This document shows positions 1-7,196 of a stretch of DNA of 64,000 bases, piece after piece; positions within the stretch are counted from its first letter, which is position 1; the number at the start of each line of letters is the position of its first letter. Made by a program: the position numbers and the translations under genes. The notes beneath the pieces were generated by a model that was not told the DNA's origin, searched no databases, and saw only the letters and a program-made list of their open reading frames with translations. Source of the DNA: Lachnospiraceae bacterium (GTDB taxonomy: Bacteria; Bacillota; Clostridia; Lachnospirales; Lachnospiraceae); assembly GCA_902362715.1 (NCBI GenBank), contig CABIXN010000004.1, positions 149,337 through 213,336 of the forward strand, read 5' to 3'.

Positions 1-449
1 AGAATACAGATTTTTTTCCCAAGACACTCAAATCCCGTTGACCGCATCCACCCGCCATTTCTGGTATCCTGATTTAAGTACGGAATTTTTCTTGCAACCG
101 CCAGTATCAGAGCAAAAGCCAGCTCTCCAACAGCTTCTGAATTTACCCCCGGTGTATTTGTTACAACTACTCCATGCCTTGTGGCCGCCGCAACATCAAC
201 CCTGTCATATCCGACTCCATATCTTGAAATAACTTTCAGTTTCGGACAGGATGCAATTACTTTTTCTGTGATAAAGTCCAGCCCTGCCACATAACCGTCA
301 CAATCCTGAAGTAAAGGAATCAGTTCATCTTCTGTTAACGGACGCCCGGCAGGATTAAAAACCAGATCCTCAGAAAACTGTTTCAGTGTTTCCAGCTCCC
401 GGGACTTTTTACCGGGCTGCAAAGATGTTGGCGTTACTAATATTTTCAT
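1..449 (-). CDS. D-2-hydroxyacid dehydrogenase, N-terminal part (cut by window edge)
   Basis: Reads leftward from ATG at 449, preceded by AAGGAAGGA; 149 residues are visible and the C-terminal part lies beyond base 1. The visible part starts MKILVTPTSLQPG and carries the substrate-domain signature of the phosphoglycerate/D-lactate dehydrogenase superfamily: a SRYGVGYDRVD segment (the R is the substrate-carboxylate Arg region), then VVVTNTPG and a long helix with AVGELAFALILA. The NAD-binding GxGxxG is not yet reached. Family members reduce 2-oxoacids or oxidise 2-hydroxyacids with NAD(P). It is the last visible gene of the leftward sugar operon, 12 bp after the KDPG-type aldolase, so a sugar-acid or 2-oxoacid by-product is a likely substrate (inference). 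Confidence 0.85.
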   Translation of the reverse strand, partial: MKILVTPTSLQPGKKSRELETLKQFSEDLVFNPAGRPLTEDELIPLLQDCDGYVAGLDFITEKVIASCPKLKVISRYGVGYDRVDVAAATRHGVVVTNTPGVNSEAVGELAFALILAVARKIPYLNQDTRNGGWMRSTGFECLGKKICI

Positions 450-461
450 GGCAATCCTTCC

Positions 462-1094
462 TTACTTTATAAATGCCACAGCCTGTGCTGTGAGTCTTTC
501 AATTTCATCGAACCGGCCTTCCTTTATCAGGGAATCTTTCACCATCCAGCTGCCTCCGCAGGCGATGATTTTATCAAAAGCAAGAAATTCCTGAATATTT
601 TCTTGGTTGATTCCACCGGTAGGCATAAATCGGATGGAAGGAAACGGAGCCGCAAGAGCTTTAATAGTCGCAAGGCCTCCATACTGTTTTGCCGGGAAAA
701 ATTTAACAACTTCCAGACCGTATCCCAGCGCAGTCATTACTTCCGAAGGCGTACATGCTCCCGGAAAAACTGGAATCTCATGTTCTATGGCATATTCAAT
801 AACTTCTTTATTGATACCCGGTGAAACAATAAATTCTGCACCAGCTTCTTTTGCACGTTCCGCCTGCTTTGCATTTACAACAGTTCCTGCACCAACAAGC
901 ATTTCAGGAAATTCTTTCTTCATAATACGGATAGATTCCTCTGCCGCATCTGTACGGAATGTTACTTCTGCTACCGGAAGTCCTCCTCTGCACAGCGCTT
1001 CCCCCAGCGGCTTTGCATCCTCCACTCTGTCCAGCTTTACAACGGGAACCAATTTTCCTGCTTCTAATACAGGTAATAATTTTGTCTGATTCAT
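462..1094 (-). CDS. eda: KDPG/KHG-type aldolase (bifunctional 4-hydroxy-2-oxoglutarate / 2-dehydro-3-deoxyphosphogluconate aldolase)
   Basis: 210 residues, the usual length for the class I KDPG aldolase family, which cleaves 2-keto-3-deoxy-6-phospho-sugar acids to pyruvate and glyceraldehyde 3-phosphate. Visible active site: Glu43 in EVTFRT, the GAGTV turn (68-72), SPGIN (91-95), PGACTPSE (111-118) and the Schiff-base Lys131 in VVKFFPA, followed by the phosphate-binding PTGGI. The frame has a stop directly before ATG 1094, so this start is forced. A stem-loop lies between the purine-rich Shine-Dalgarno region and the ATG (reported separately). It follows the phosphotriesterase-family gene by 53 bp in the same operon. 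The exact stereochemistry of the keto-deoxy-sugar cannot be told from sequence. Confidence 0.93.
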   Translation of the reverse strand: MNQTKLLPVLEAGKLVPVVKLDRVEDAKPLGEALCRGGLPVAEVTFRTDAAEESIRIMKKEFPEMLVGAGTVVNAKQAERAKEAGAEFIVSPGINKEVIEYAIEHEIPVFPGACTPSEVMTALGYGLEVVKFFPAKQYGGLATIKALAAPFPSIRFMPTGGINQENIQEFLAFDKIIACGGSWMVKDSLIKEGRFDEIERLTAQAVAFIK

Positions 1095-1103
1095 TTATGT
1101 ACA

Positions 1104-1139
1104 GGGACTGTTCAAGCAGTCCCCTCCCCCTTTCTCCTT
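1104..1139 (-). promoter_or_regulatory. Shine-Dalgarno region followed by a stem-loop before the eda start
   Basis: On the minus strand AAGGAG (1139-1134) and a G-rich GGGGGAGGGG (1130-1121) are followed by a perfect 7-bp hairpin, GGGACTG (1123-1117) with CAGTCCC (1110-1104) and a 6-nt loop. Only 9 nt separate the hairpin from ATG 1094. No start codon in frame exists between the purine tracts and the ATG. Folding the stem would bring the ribosome binding site to normal distance from the ATG, or occlude part of it. Function is inferred. Confidence 0.5.
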
Positions 1140-1147
1140 GCGTTTTA

Positions 1148-2101
1148 TCAATAGGTGAGCACTCTGATACAATTTTGCCTTGAAATTTTTTCTATCTGCG
1201 TTTTTGTAATTCCAGAGCGTTTCATTGTTTCAATAAATGTGTTCAGGATATAATCAAGTCCAACTCCTTTGGGATTATAAGATTTCAACCGTTCACGGGT
1301 AGTGTCCAGCGAAAACAGCAGCTGATCTTCATAGCCGTCATCTATCAGCGTCCGAAAAATAGAAGCCTCCTGTTCATCGCTGTGGTATTTATATCTTCCA
1401 ATAGTATCAAATTCCAGATAAACTCCAGCCTTCAGAATCTTTCGGTGAATATTAAGATCTTCTATGGCCCGGTCCATATGGCAGAAAACCAGATGCTTTG
1501 GATTCATCCCAAGGTTCAGCAGATACTCAAGAAGCAGTACTGGATCCGAACCCTTTTCTATATGTACCATCATGCTCCGTCCGGTATTTATGGAGGCTCT
1601 GGCGCAGGAGCGAAACAGTCTTTTATACTGCAAAGACAGATTTTCCGTATCCAATGCACATTTTATAATTCCGGCCTTCTGTTCTCCCGTTTCCCCGGAT
1701 ATCACGGTCTCACAATGTCTGTCTACACCTTCCGTCAGTTCTCTGACAAAAAATTCTTCCAGTTCTTTTTCACCTGTACGGAATATCCAGTGTTCCTCAG
1801 GATAAAACTGCATTTTATGAAATCCGGTAGAACAGATAATATGAACTCCTGACGCTTTTGCTATTTCCGCCAGCCCTTCCGCCATACGGCCGCATCCTCC
1901 GGGCTGGGCATCAATCAGTGTTGTCCCTCCGGCTCGTTTGTAACCTGCCGCTTCACGGGCAGAGGCATCTACATCCTCCATCCAAAGCGCCGGATGAACC
2001 TGATAAGATTTTCCTTTCCGAATCAGCAGATGTTCATGAAACTGGCAGAACCGGATATCAGATGGCTCTATTTTTCCTGTTACCGATATCATTTCTCTCA
2101 T
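1148..2101 (-). CDS. Phosphotriesterase-family metallohydrolase, probable sugar (phospho)lactonase
   Basis: 317 residues with the binuclear-metal TIM barrel pattern of the phosphotriesterase superfamily: H22-E-H24, Lys147 in AGIIK (the position of the carboxylated lysine), His180 in MVHIEKG, His208 in VFCHMDR and Asp266 in FSLDTTRER. The full ligand set is present, so it should be active. Relatives include parathion hydrolase, homoserine-lactone lactonases and phospho-furanose lactonases; beside sugar kinases, dehydrogenases and a KDPG-type aldolase, hydrolysis of a sugar-acid lactone or its phosphate is the most sensible role (inference). It starts 2 nt after the stop of the cupin isomerase, so translation is probably coupled. 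ATG 2092 (fourth codon) is an alternative start. Confidence 0.8.
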   Translation of the reverse strand: MREMISVTGKIEPSDIRFCQFHEHLLIRKGKSYQVHPALWMEDVDASAREAAGYKRAGGTTLIDAQPGGCGRMAEGLAEIAKASGVHIICSTGFHKMQFYPEEHWIFRTGEKELEEFFVRELTEGVDRHCETVISGETGEQKAGIIKCALDTENLSLQYKRLFRSCARASINTGRSMMVHIEKGSDPVLLLEYLLNLGMNPKHLVFCHMDRAIEDLNIHRKILKAGVYLEFDTIGRYKYHSDEQEASIFRTLIDDGYEDQLLFSLDTTRERLKSYNPKGVGLDYILNTFIETMKRSGITKTQIEKISRQNCIRVLTY

Positions 2102-2103
2102 TG

Positions 2104-2682
2104 CTATTTCCAGTTTGGATTGTCAACTACTGCAGGTTTTCCGTCCTCATCCACGATCATTTTATGATAGCCCTTTGTTTCAATAGTTCCATAATCATGA
2201 CCTGCATCAGCGCCGAATACATAAAAGGTTCTTAAAGGTTTATCCCCGGTATTAACGGTCCGATGGGCATAGCGCCTTGGCACATAAACTACTTCCCCTT
2301 TTTTCAACGGCATTTCAATGGTATCTCCCTCCGGATTTTCCATTACCATAAATCCCTCTCCGTCCAGCATATAGTATACTTCTGCTGTTTCCAAAATAGT
2401 ATGAAAGTGGCCTTTCGTCATAAAATACTCACTGCCGACTTTTCCCGGATACAAAATAGTTGTTCCAAAGGCAAGGTCTCCGGCCCTCTCCGGGCAGCCC
2501 AGTTCATGCCATTCGTAAATAACAGGATCTTCATTCTTTAAAATTTCCTCTGCTGCCTGTACATCATGATACATATCCTTCATCTGTGACAATGTTCTTT
2601 TGCTTGACTCCGCTGTTTCGGATTTTCCTGTCTTCAGATCAAAATCTACCAGAAAACTGCTGTCCCAATTGAACTGATTCAT
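2104..2682 (-). CDS. Cupin-type glucose-6-phosphate isomerase family protein
   Basis: 192 residues, single cupin fold. The stretch FMTKGHFH followed by a Glu and, later, YVPRRYAHRTVN gives the metal-binding His-His-Glu-His set of the cupin phosphoglucose isomerases first known from archaea (PgiA), which interconvert glucose 6-phosphate and fructose 6-phosphate. The terminal FGADAGHDYGTIETKG block is also typical. Start taken at ATG 2682, which has CGGAGGA seven bases upstream; the longer frame from 2727 would overlap the previous gene and adds residues unlike the family. In a bacterium that surely has a normal Pgi elsewhere, its presence in this operon suggests isomerisation of the operon's own aldose phosphate (inference). 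Confidence 0.85.
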   Translation of the reverse strand: MNQFNWDSSFLVDFDLKTGKSETAESSKRTLSQMKDMYHDVQAAEEILKNEDPVIYEWHELGCPERAGDLAFGTTILYPGKVGSEYFMTKGHFHTILETAEVYYMLDGEGFMVMENPEGDTIEMPLKKGEVVYVPRRYAHRTVNTGDKPLRTFYVFGADAGHDYGTIETKGYHKMIVDEDGKPAVVDNPNWK

Positions 2683-2698
2683 GTTATCTTCCTCCGTC

Positions 2699-3649
2699 TT
2701 ATTTCTGTGACTGAACTTTTTTAGCAATTTCGCTTAATTCATTTAAAATTTCACCTTCTATCGGCAGATGGAAAACCTCTGATATTACCTGAGTCCACCC
2801 GTGGATAAAGTAAATCCAGCCGTCCTCTACATGAAGCCTTTTATCTCTTTTCTGTGCATCTGCCTGATCTTTAAATACAAGATTTCCCCTATAGTTGATT
2901 TCCCACACAAGGCTGTCTTTGGGAAACTGGCAGTCATCTGTCAGCGGTGAACCCGGAGCATCCTTTCCAAGTCCGGTGGCATTCACAATCAGAGAATGGG
3001 GTTTTAAAGATGCAAGGGTTTTATCATTGTCAGCCGGAGAAGGATTATGGATATATTCCATTTTTGTGGCAGGATTCAGATCTTTCAGCAATTCTTTTGC
3101 GGATTCAAGTCTTGGCACACTGCGGTTTGCTATAATAATTCTGCCTGGAACATTATCACCGAATTTTTCCTGGGTCAGATACATGGACATTGCCAGAGAA
3201 CTTCCCCCCGCTCCCAGCAGGAGCACATCCCCGTCATAGGTTTTCCAATAATCAGCAGGAACAAAGTTTTCCAAAGCAAGTCCGCTGGAAATAGGATCTT
3301 TCGCATGTCCGCACAGTTTTCCGTCTTTTTTAGAAATAGATGATATTTCCCCTAATGACACAGCATACGAATCCAGATATTCAAACTGGTCCTTGCAGGC
3401 ATGATACAAATCTATTTTATGTGTTGTAACCAGTGCGCCTAAAGACAGCGGATCATTTTTAATAAATTCCACCGCCTCGCGGTACTCTTCCGGTGAGGAA
3501 TGCGGCTTAAAATCAATCCCTTTAATCACCGCATCTTTCAGTCCCAGCGCTTTTGCCCATTCCGGAAAAACCCGCATAATAGATGACTGAGTAGTTGTTA
3601 CACCAATGAAATAGATGGTTGGCTGTACTGCCGTCACATAACTGTTCAT
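2699..3649 (-). CDS. Shikimate-dehydrogenase-like oxidoreductase of unknown substrate
   Basis: 316 residues with the two-domain AroE layout: an N-terminal substrate domain, then a Rossmann domain with LLLGAGGSS and an ANRS motif that follows the second beta strand, and NATGLGKDAPGSPL near the end. The catalytic pair of the family appears kept (Lys78 in VTTHK, Asp118 in HAKDP), but the paired serines that hold the shikimate carboxylate are changed (QSSIM in place of HSxSP) and the Asn of the usual NVTxPxK motif is Leu. It is therefore unlikely to act on shikimate or quinate. It lies between the FGGY kinase and the cupin isomerase in the leftward sugar operon. RBS AAAGGAAAAGGA precedes ATG 3649. 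Confidence 0.8.
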   Translation of the reverse strand: MNSYVTAVQPTIYFIGVTTTQSSIMRVFPEWAKALGLKDAVIKGIDFKPHSSPEEYREAVEFIKNDPLSLGALVTTHKIDLYHACKDQFEYLDSYAVSLGEISSISKKDGKLCGHAKDPISSGLALENFVPADYWKTYDGDVLLLGAGGSSLAMSMYLTQEKFGDNVPGRIIIANRSVPRLESAKELLKDLNPATKMEYIHNPSPADNDKTLASLKPHSLIVNATGLGKDAPGSPLTDDCQFPKDSLVWEINYRGNLVFKDQADAQKRDKRLHVEDGWIYFIHGWTQVISEVFHLPIEGEILNELSEIAKKVQSQK

Positions 3650-3753
3650 AAGTCCTTTTCCTTTCTTGTTTTATATCTTTTATTATTATTTATTGTTATT
3701 TTATCATTTATTTTATTGTTATACAATATTATTTTTTGTTTTTTATGTTGTTT
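3650..3753 (-). other. A-rich repetitive intergenic leader inside the sugar operon
   Basis: 104 bp between the FGGY kinase stop and the AroE-like start. On the transcribed strand it is almost free of G and repeats an AACAATA(A/T)A-like unit about five times. No gene or clear hairpin is seen. It may act as an unstructured ribosome entry or RNase-sensitive spacer, or hold regulator half-sites; this is inference. Confidence 0.5.
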
Positions 3754-5328
3754 TTATATTGTTTTTTGTTCTTTTTCAGCTATTTTATTTGTATTTTTTA
3801 AACAATCCCCCATAATCGCCATATAATGCGCAAATTTTCGATGCAGCTCATAATATGTCCGGTATTCACAGGTCTTCTCAGAATCCGGCTCCTGAATACT
3901 TTCCACTACATGAATTTCATCCAGCCGGTCATATGACTTCCAGTATCCCAGTCCATAGGCAGCCAGCGCAGCAGCTCCCAGGGATGCCGCATCCTGATCC
4001 ACCACTGTTTTTATCATGCGCATTCCAAACACATCGGCAAACATCTGTCTCCATACCCGGCTTTTGCTGCCTCCGCCCACCAGCAGCATTTCATGAATAT
4101 CCGGCTGATATTTTTTCAGAACCAGCATTGCATAATACAAATTATAAGTAATGCCCTCCATAGCAGAACGCACCATATCATTCCTGTTATGGCCCAGCTT
4201 CAGCCCGATATACCCGCCGCAGATATCCGGGCTTTCTTCAATCATGGCTCCTCCGGCAAAACTCGGATTGAAAATCAGTTTATTAGCGCCAATGGGCGAC
4301 TCCGTAACCATTTTGTTCATTTCGTCATAAGCGTCATCTATTTCCTCTGTTTTTTCCTTTTCCACCAGGTCCGGACAAATACAATCCCTTACCCAGCGAA
4401 AGCTGTTTCCTGCCGAGAAAATACTTGTAGCTGATGTATAAAGTCCCTCCACGCAATGTTCAAACACAAAAGGAAGATATTGTCTGTCTAATATGGGCTC
4501 TTTTGCGATAACCGCAATCCAGCTGGATGAGCCAAGAGACGTATAGGTTCTTCCATGTTTAGTCCCCTTTGCCCCGAGAGCCATACAGGAATTATCCACA
4601 CCGCCGCAGATTACTTTTGTTTCCGTTGTCAGTCCCAGTTCTCTGGCAGGCCCTTCCAGAAGATTACCCACCACTCCATGAGACGGTATAATTTCCGGCA
4701 GAAGCTTTTTATCAATCCCGGCTGTCTGTATATATTCATCTACATAAGCTCTCTCCTTTAAGCTGTATACACCACTGCCGGAAGCATAGGAATAATCAGT
4801 ATATGCCTTTCCTGTCATCACAAAGTTACAGTAATCCTTAGAACCCAGTATTTTATATGTTTTTTGATACAATTCAGGTTCTGCATCCCGATACCACATA
4901 ATTTTAAAAACAGAATAGCATTCCGCCGGAAATCCATTTCCGGTACACATATACCAGCGGTCATAATCCGTCTTCTTAAAAAATTCTGCCGCCTGTCTGC
5001 CAGCCCGCTTATCTGACCAGATAGGCGTATAGCTTCTCAATAACGTTCCGTCTGCCGCCACAGGTACAACCCCCAGAGAATGTCCCGAAATAGCCAGCCC
5101 CTTTACCTCTTTGGGCGAAGTGTTTGTCTTTTTCATTAACAATCTTGTGGTTTCTACAATCCCGTTCCACCAGTCTTCTGGTTTCTGTTCATGGATATCA
5201 CTGCCGTCATAACGGGTTTCATATGCCTGAAACGTATGAACCAGGGAAGTTCCTTCCACATCAAATAAGGAGCTTTTTATTCCGCCTGTCCCTAGATCAT
5301 ATGCAATAATTTTATCTTTTTTTTCCAT
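3754..5328 (-). CDS. FGGY-family carbohydrate kinase (xylulokinase-like)
   Basis: 524 residues. The N-terminal phosphate-binding loop is YDLGTGGIKSSLFD; the first FGGY domain carries ISGHSLGVV and a WSDKRAG segment; the second carries the catalytic base Asp in GGVDNSCMALG, a TSLGSSSW adenosine-site loop and LLVGGGSKS. Such enzymes phosphorylate ketoses, alditols or related polyols with ATP. Subfamily resemblance is to xylulokinase, but the neighbours do not fit a simple xylose route. Start at ATG 5328, seven bases after AGAGAGGA; the ATG two codons upstream sits on top of that site. Second gene of the leftward operon, 29 bp after the DeoC-like gene. Confidence 0.88.
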   Translation of the reverse strand: MEKKDKIIAYDLGTGGIKSSLFDVEGTSLVHTFQAYETRYDGSDIHEQKPEDWWNGIVETTRLLMKKTNTSPKEVKGLAISGHSLGVVPVAADGTLLRSYTPIWSDKRAGRQAAEFFKKTDYDRWYMCTGNGFPAECYSVFKIMWYRDAEPELYQKTYKILGSKDYCNFVMTGKAYTDYSYASGSGVYSLKERAYVDEYIQTAGIDKKLLPEIIPSHGVVGNLLEGPARELGLTTETKVICGGVDNSCMALGAKGTKHGRTYTSLGSSSWIAVIAKEPILDRQYLPFVFEHCVEGLYTSATSIFSAGNSFRWVRDCICPDLVEKEKTEEIDDAYDEMNKMVTESPIGANKLIFNPSFAGGAMIEESPDICGGYIGLKLGHNRNDMVRSAMEGITYNLYYAMLVLKKYQPDIHEMLLVGGGSKSRVWRQMFADVFGMRMIKTVVDQDAASLGAAALAAYGLGYWKSYDRLDEIHVVESIQEPDSEKTCEYRTYYELHRKFAHYMAIMGDCLKNTNKIAEKEQKTI

Positions 5329-5357
5329 AACCATTCCTCTCTGCCTGCCGCCTTCAT

Positions 5358-6029
5358 TCAGGCATCAAAACTGGATACAATCTCCAAAGCAGATCTGGTA
5401 TTGATTCCAAACCGTTCCACACCCATAGCACACAGTGCATCAAATTCTGCCCTGGTACGGATGCCGCCTGCAGCTTTTACTTTAATTTGACCATCTGTAA
5501 GCTGTTTGATTCTGGATATTCTGGACAGATTAGCATCACCCGGCACCCATCCGGTGCCGGTTTTTAAAAAATCAGCTCCCGTCTGGAGCACCAGACTGCA
5601 GGCGTCTTCCATTTCCTCATCCGTCAGACAATTTAACTCAATAATTACTTTTGTCAGCACATGTTCAGGCGCCAGATCAATGAGCTGTTTCAACTCATTT
5701 AATACATAATCATATTCTTTATTTTTAAATTTCCCCACATTCATCACAATGTCCATTTCCTGTACGCCATCTTTGATCAGTTCCTGGGCTTCCAGCAATT
5801 TTACACTTGTTTTATGAGCTCCCCCTGGAAAACCTACAGGAGCTCCTACATAAATATCCGGTTCATCCTTAAGCAGCCCGCTCACTGTTTTGGTCCAGCA
5901 CGGAAGTGAATGTACATTTATAAAGCTATACTTCTTTGCAATTTTTACCACTTCCTCTATATCCGCCTGGGAATGATGTGTACGAACCGCACTAATATCA
6001 ATCATTCTGGCAGCTTCTTTTGACGTCAT
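5358..6029 (-). CDS. DeoC-like class I aldolase
   Basis: 223 residues, family deoxyribose-phosphate aldolase/LacD-type TIM barrel. The Schiff-base Lys156 (FLKTGTGW), the relay Asp93 (EMDIVMN) and Lys185 (VKAAGGIRT) match the catalytic triad. However, the canonical TSTGF loop is TGTGWVPGDAN and the usual CVNP-like entrance is NVHSLPCW, so it is a divergent member and the name deoC is withheld; the donor aldehyde may not be acetaldehyde. Start at ATG 6029 with GAGGTGA five bases upstream (a GTG three codons earlier is less likely). First gene of the leftward operon, behind a sigma-A promoter with DeoR-type boxes. Confidence 0.82.
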   Translation of the reverse strand: MTSKEAARMIDISAVRTHHSQADIEEVVKIAKKYSFINVHSLPCWTKTVSGLLKDEPDIYVGAPVGFPGGAHKTSVKLLEAQELIKDGVQEMDIVMNVGKFKNKEYDYVLNELKQLIDLAPEHVLTKVIIELNCLTDEEMEDACSLVLQTGADFLKTGTGWVPGDANLSRISRIKQLTDGQIKVKAAGGIRTRAEFDALCAMGVERFGINTRSALEIVSSFDA

Positions 6030-6085
6030 AACTGTCACCTCAGTCTTTCCTGTTTTATTGTTTTGAAAAGGGTAATTTGTTTTTT

Positions 6086-6169
6086 GATTCGTTCCAATTA
6101 TAATTATATGATCACTTTTCTATAAAATCAATATTTGTTTTACCATTTTATAATTTGTTCGTTCAAATT
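6086..6169. promoter_or_regulatory. Two TTCGTTC boxes, probable DeoR-type operators
   Basis: An inverted repeat AATTTG-TTCGTT-CAAATT occupies 6152-6169, and a second TTCGTTC copy followed by CAATT lies at 6088-6094 around the predicted start point of the leftward operon. The two boxes are 70 bp apart and flank its -35/-10. TTCGTTC-like sequences are known targets of several DeoR-family repressors, and a DeoR gene starts 125 bp away. Assignment is inference. Confidence 0.55.
6103..6131 (-). promoter_or_regulatory. Sigma-A promoter of the leftward sugar operon
   Basis: On the minus strand TTGATT (6131-6126), a 17-bp spacer and TATAAT (6108-6103). The start point would be near 6096, about 67 nt before the DeoC-like gene. 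It is bracketed by the two TTCGTTC boxes. Confidence 0.7.
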
Positions 6170-6231
6170 TCTGACAATTGTGGTATTATAGATACAGAAT
6201 CTATCTGATCTGCTATAAAAAATGATCCAAA

Positions 6232-6260
6232 TTGACACTGATGCTGCGCCTAACTATAAT
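6232..6260 (+). promoter_or_regulatory. Consensus sigma-A promoter of the deoR-type gene
   Basis: TTGACA (6232-6237), 17-bp spacer, TATAAT (6255-6260): a perfect match to the consensus. It lies inside the longest open frame of the regulator and so shows that the real start is downstream, at ATG 6294, giving a leader of about 27 nt. Confidence 0.8.
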
Positions 6261-6293
6261 GAAATAAAAAAACACACAGAAAGGGTCCATAGA

Positions 6294-7085
6294 ATGTACA
6301 GCATCGAACGAAAAGCAGAAATTCTTAAGTTTCTAGAGCAGGATGGAAAAATTGAGGTAAACATACTGGCAGATCAGTTTCACACCTCCAGAGAAACCAT
6401 CCGAAGAGATTTAAAAGATCTAGAAGCACAGGGCGCACTTACCAGGACGCACGGAGGCGCTGTCTCTATTAAATTGCAGGATACACAGTCAGATTCCCCC
6501 ATTCATGAATATCCTCTGGAGGTCAGGGGTATTCAAAATTACATGCAAAAACAGGAAATCTGCAAAAAAGCGGTTTCTTTTATCCAGGACGGCGATACCG
6601 TTTTTGTGGACAACAGCTCCACTACTATGTATCTGGCACAGTTTCTTCCCCCAAAGCTTCATGTTACCTTTATTACTAATTCCATAAAATTCCTGGCAGA
6701 GGCTTCCCGCTGTGACTGCACAAACAAACTGTTTATCTGCCTGGGCGGGCTTTATAATCCTAAAAATTTGTCCACTTATGACAACGCTTCCATGGCCGGC
6801 AGCGATTATTATCCTGACAAATGTTTTATATCCTGTGCCGGAATCAGCTCAGAGCGTATGCTGACCGACACAAGTATTCATGAAGTCAGCACTAAAAAAT
6901 ATATGATTGATGCTTCCAAAGAGGTGTTTCTTTTAGCCGATCACACAAAATTTGAAATTAACGGCCAGTTTTTTTTAACTGATTTTGACAGCATAGATTA
7001 CATTATTACGGATTCTGAGGTAATTCCTGATTCCTGCGTATTTTTGAAGGACACAAATATAAAAATCATTTCCGATCTTAACTGA
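6294..7085 (+). CDS. DeoR/GlpR-family transcriptional regulator
   Basis: 263 residues. The N-terminal winged helix-turn-helix is typical (MYSIERKAEILKFLEQDGKI, then TSRETIRRDLKDLEAQGALTRTHGGAV). The C-terminal part is the isomerase-like effector domain of the family (FVDNSSTTMYLA, ITNSIKFLAEA, LADHTKFEINGQFF), which senses sugar phosphates. Start set at ATG 6294 because a consensus promoter lies inside the longer frame and AAAGG is 9 bases upstream. It reads divergently from the DeoC-like operon and is followed after 111 bp by the PfkB kinase gene; it most likely represses one or both operons (inference). Confidence 0.9.
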   Translation: MYSIERKAEILKFLEQDGKIEVNILADQFHTSRETIRRDLKDLEAQGALTRTHGGAVSIKLQDTQSDSPIHEYPLEVRGIQNYMQKQEICKKAVSFIQDGDTVFVDNSSTTMYLAQFLPPKLHVTFITNSIKFLAEASRCDCTNKLFICLGGLYNPKNLSTYDNASMAGSDYYPDKCFISCAGISSERMLTDTSIHEVSTKKYMIDASKEVFLLADHTKFEINGQFFLTDFDSIDYIITDSEVIPDSCVFLKDTNIKIISDLN

Positions 7086-7100
7086 TTTTTCCCGAATGTG

Positions 7101-7129
7101 TTGATTTTTCTTTTTCTCCATGGTACAAT
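7101..7129 (+). promoter_or_regulatory. Probable promoter before the PfkB kinase gene
   Basis: TTGATT (7101-7106), 17-bp spacer, TACAAT (7124-7129), giving a start near 7136. It would allow the kinase-aldolase genes to be expressed apart from the regulator. Confidence 0.5.
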
Positions 7130-7150
7130 CCAGTCAAACGCAGACATAAT

Positions 7151-7181
7151 GCCACATTTATTGTTTGTTTATGTGGCTTTA
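7151..7181 (+). promoter_or_regulatory. Inverted repeat with TGTTTATGTGG motif (putative operator)
   Basis: GCCACAT (7151-7157) and ATGTGGC (7171-7177) form a perfect 7-bp inverted repeat just after the predicted start point. The right half contains TGTTTATGTGG, which recurs exactly at 12871 before the old-yellow-enzyme gene. Probably a shared regulator site; an RNA hairpin is the alternative. Confidence 0.45.
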
Positions 7182-7196
7182 AAGGAGGAAAAGCAT

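Noticed and set aside
607..1089. 160-codon open frame on the plus strand inside the eda gene
   Set aside because: It is the antisense of a clear aldolase, has no ribosome binding site and matches no family.
3855..4434. Overlapping plus-strand frames of about 100 codons within the FGGY kinase gene
   Set aside because: Shadows of the kinase; low-complexity His/Pro/Ile-rich products without start signals.
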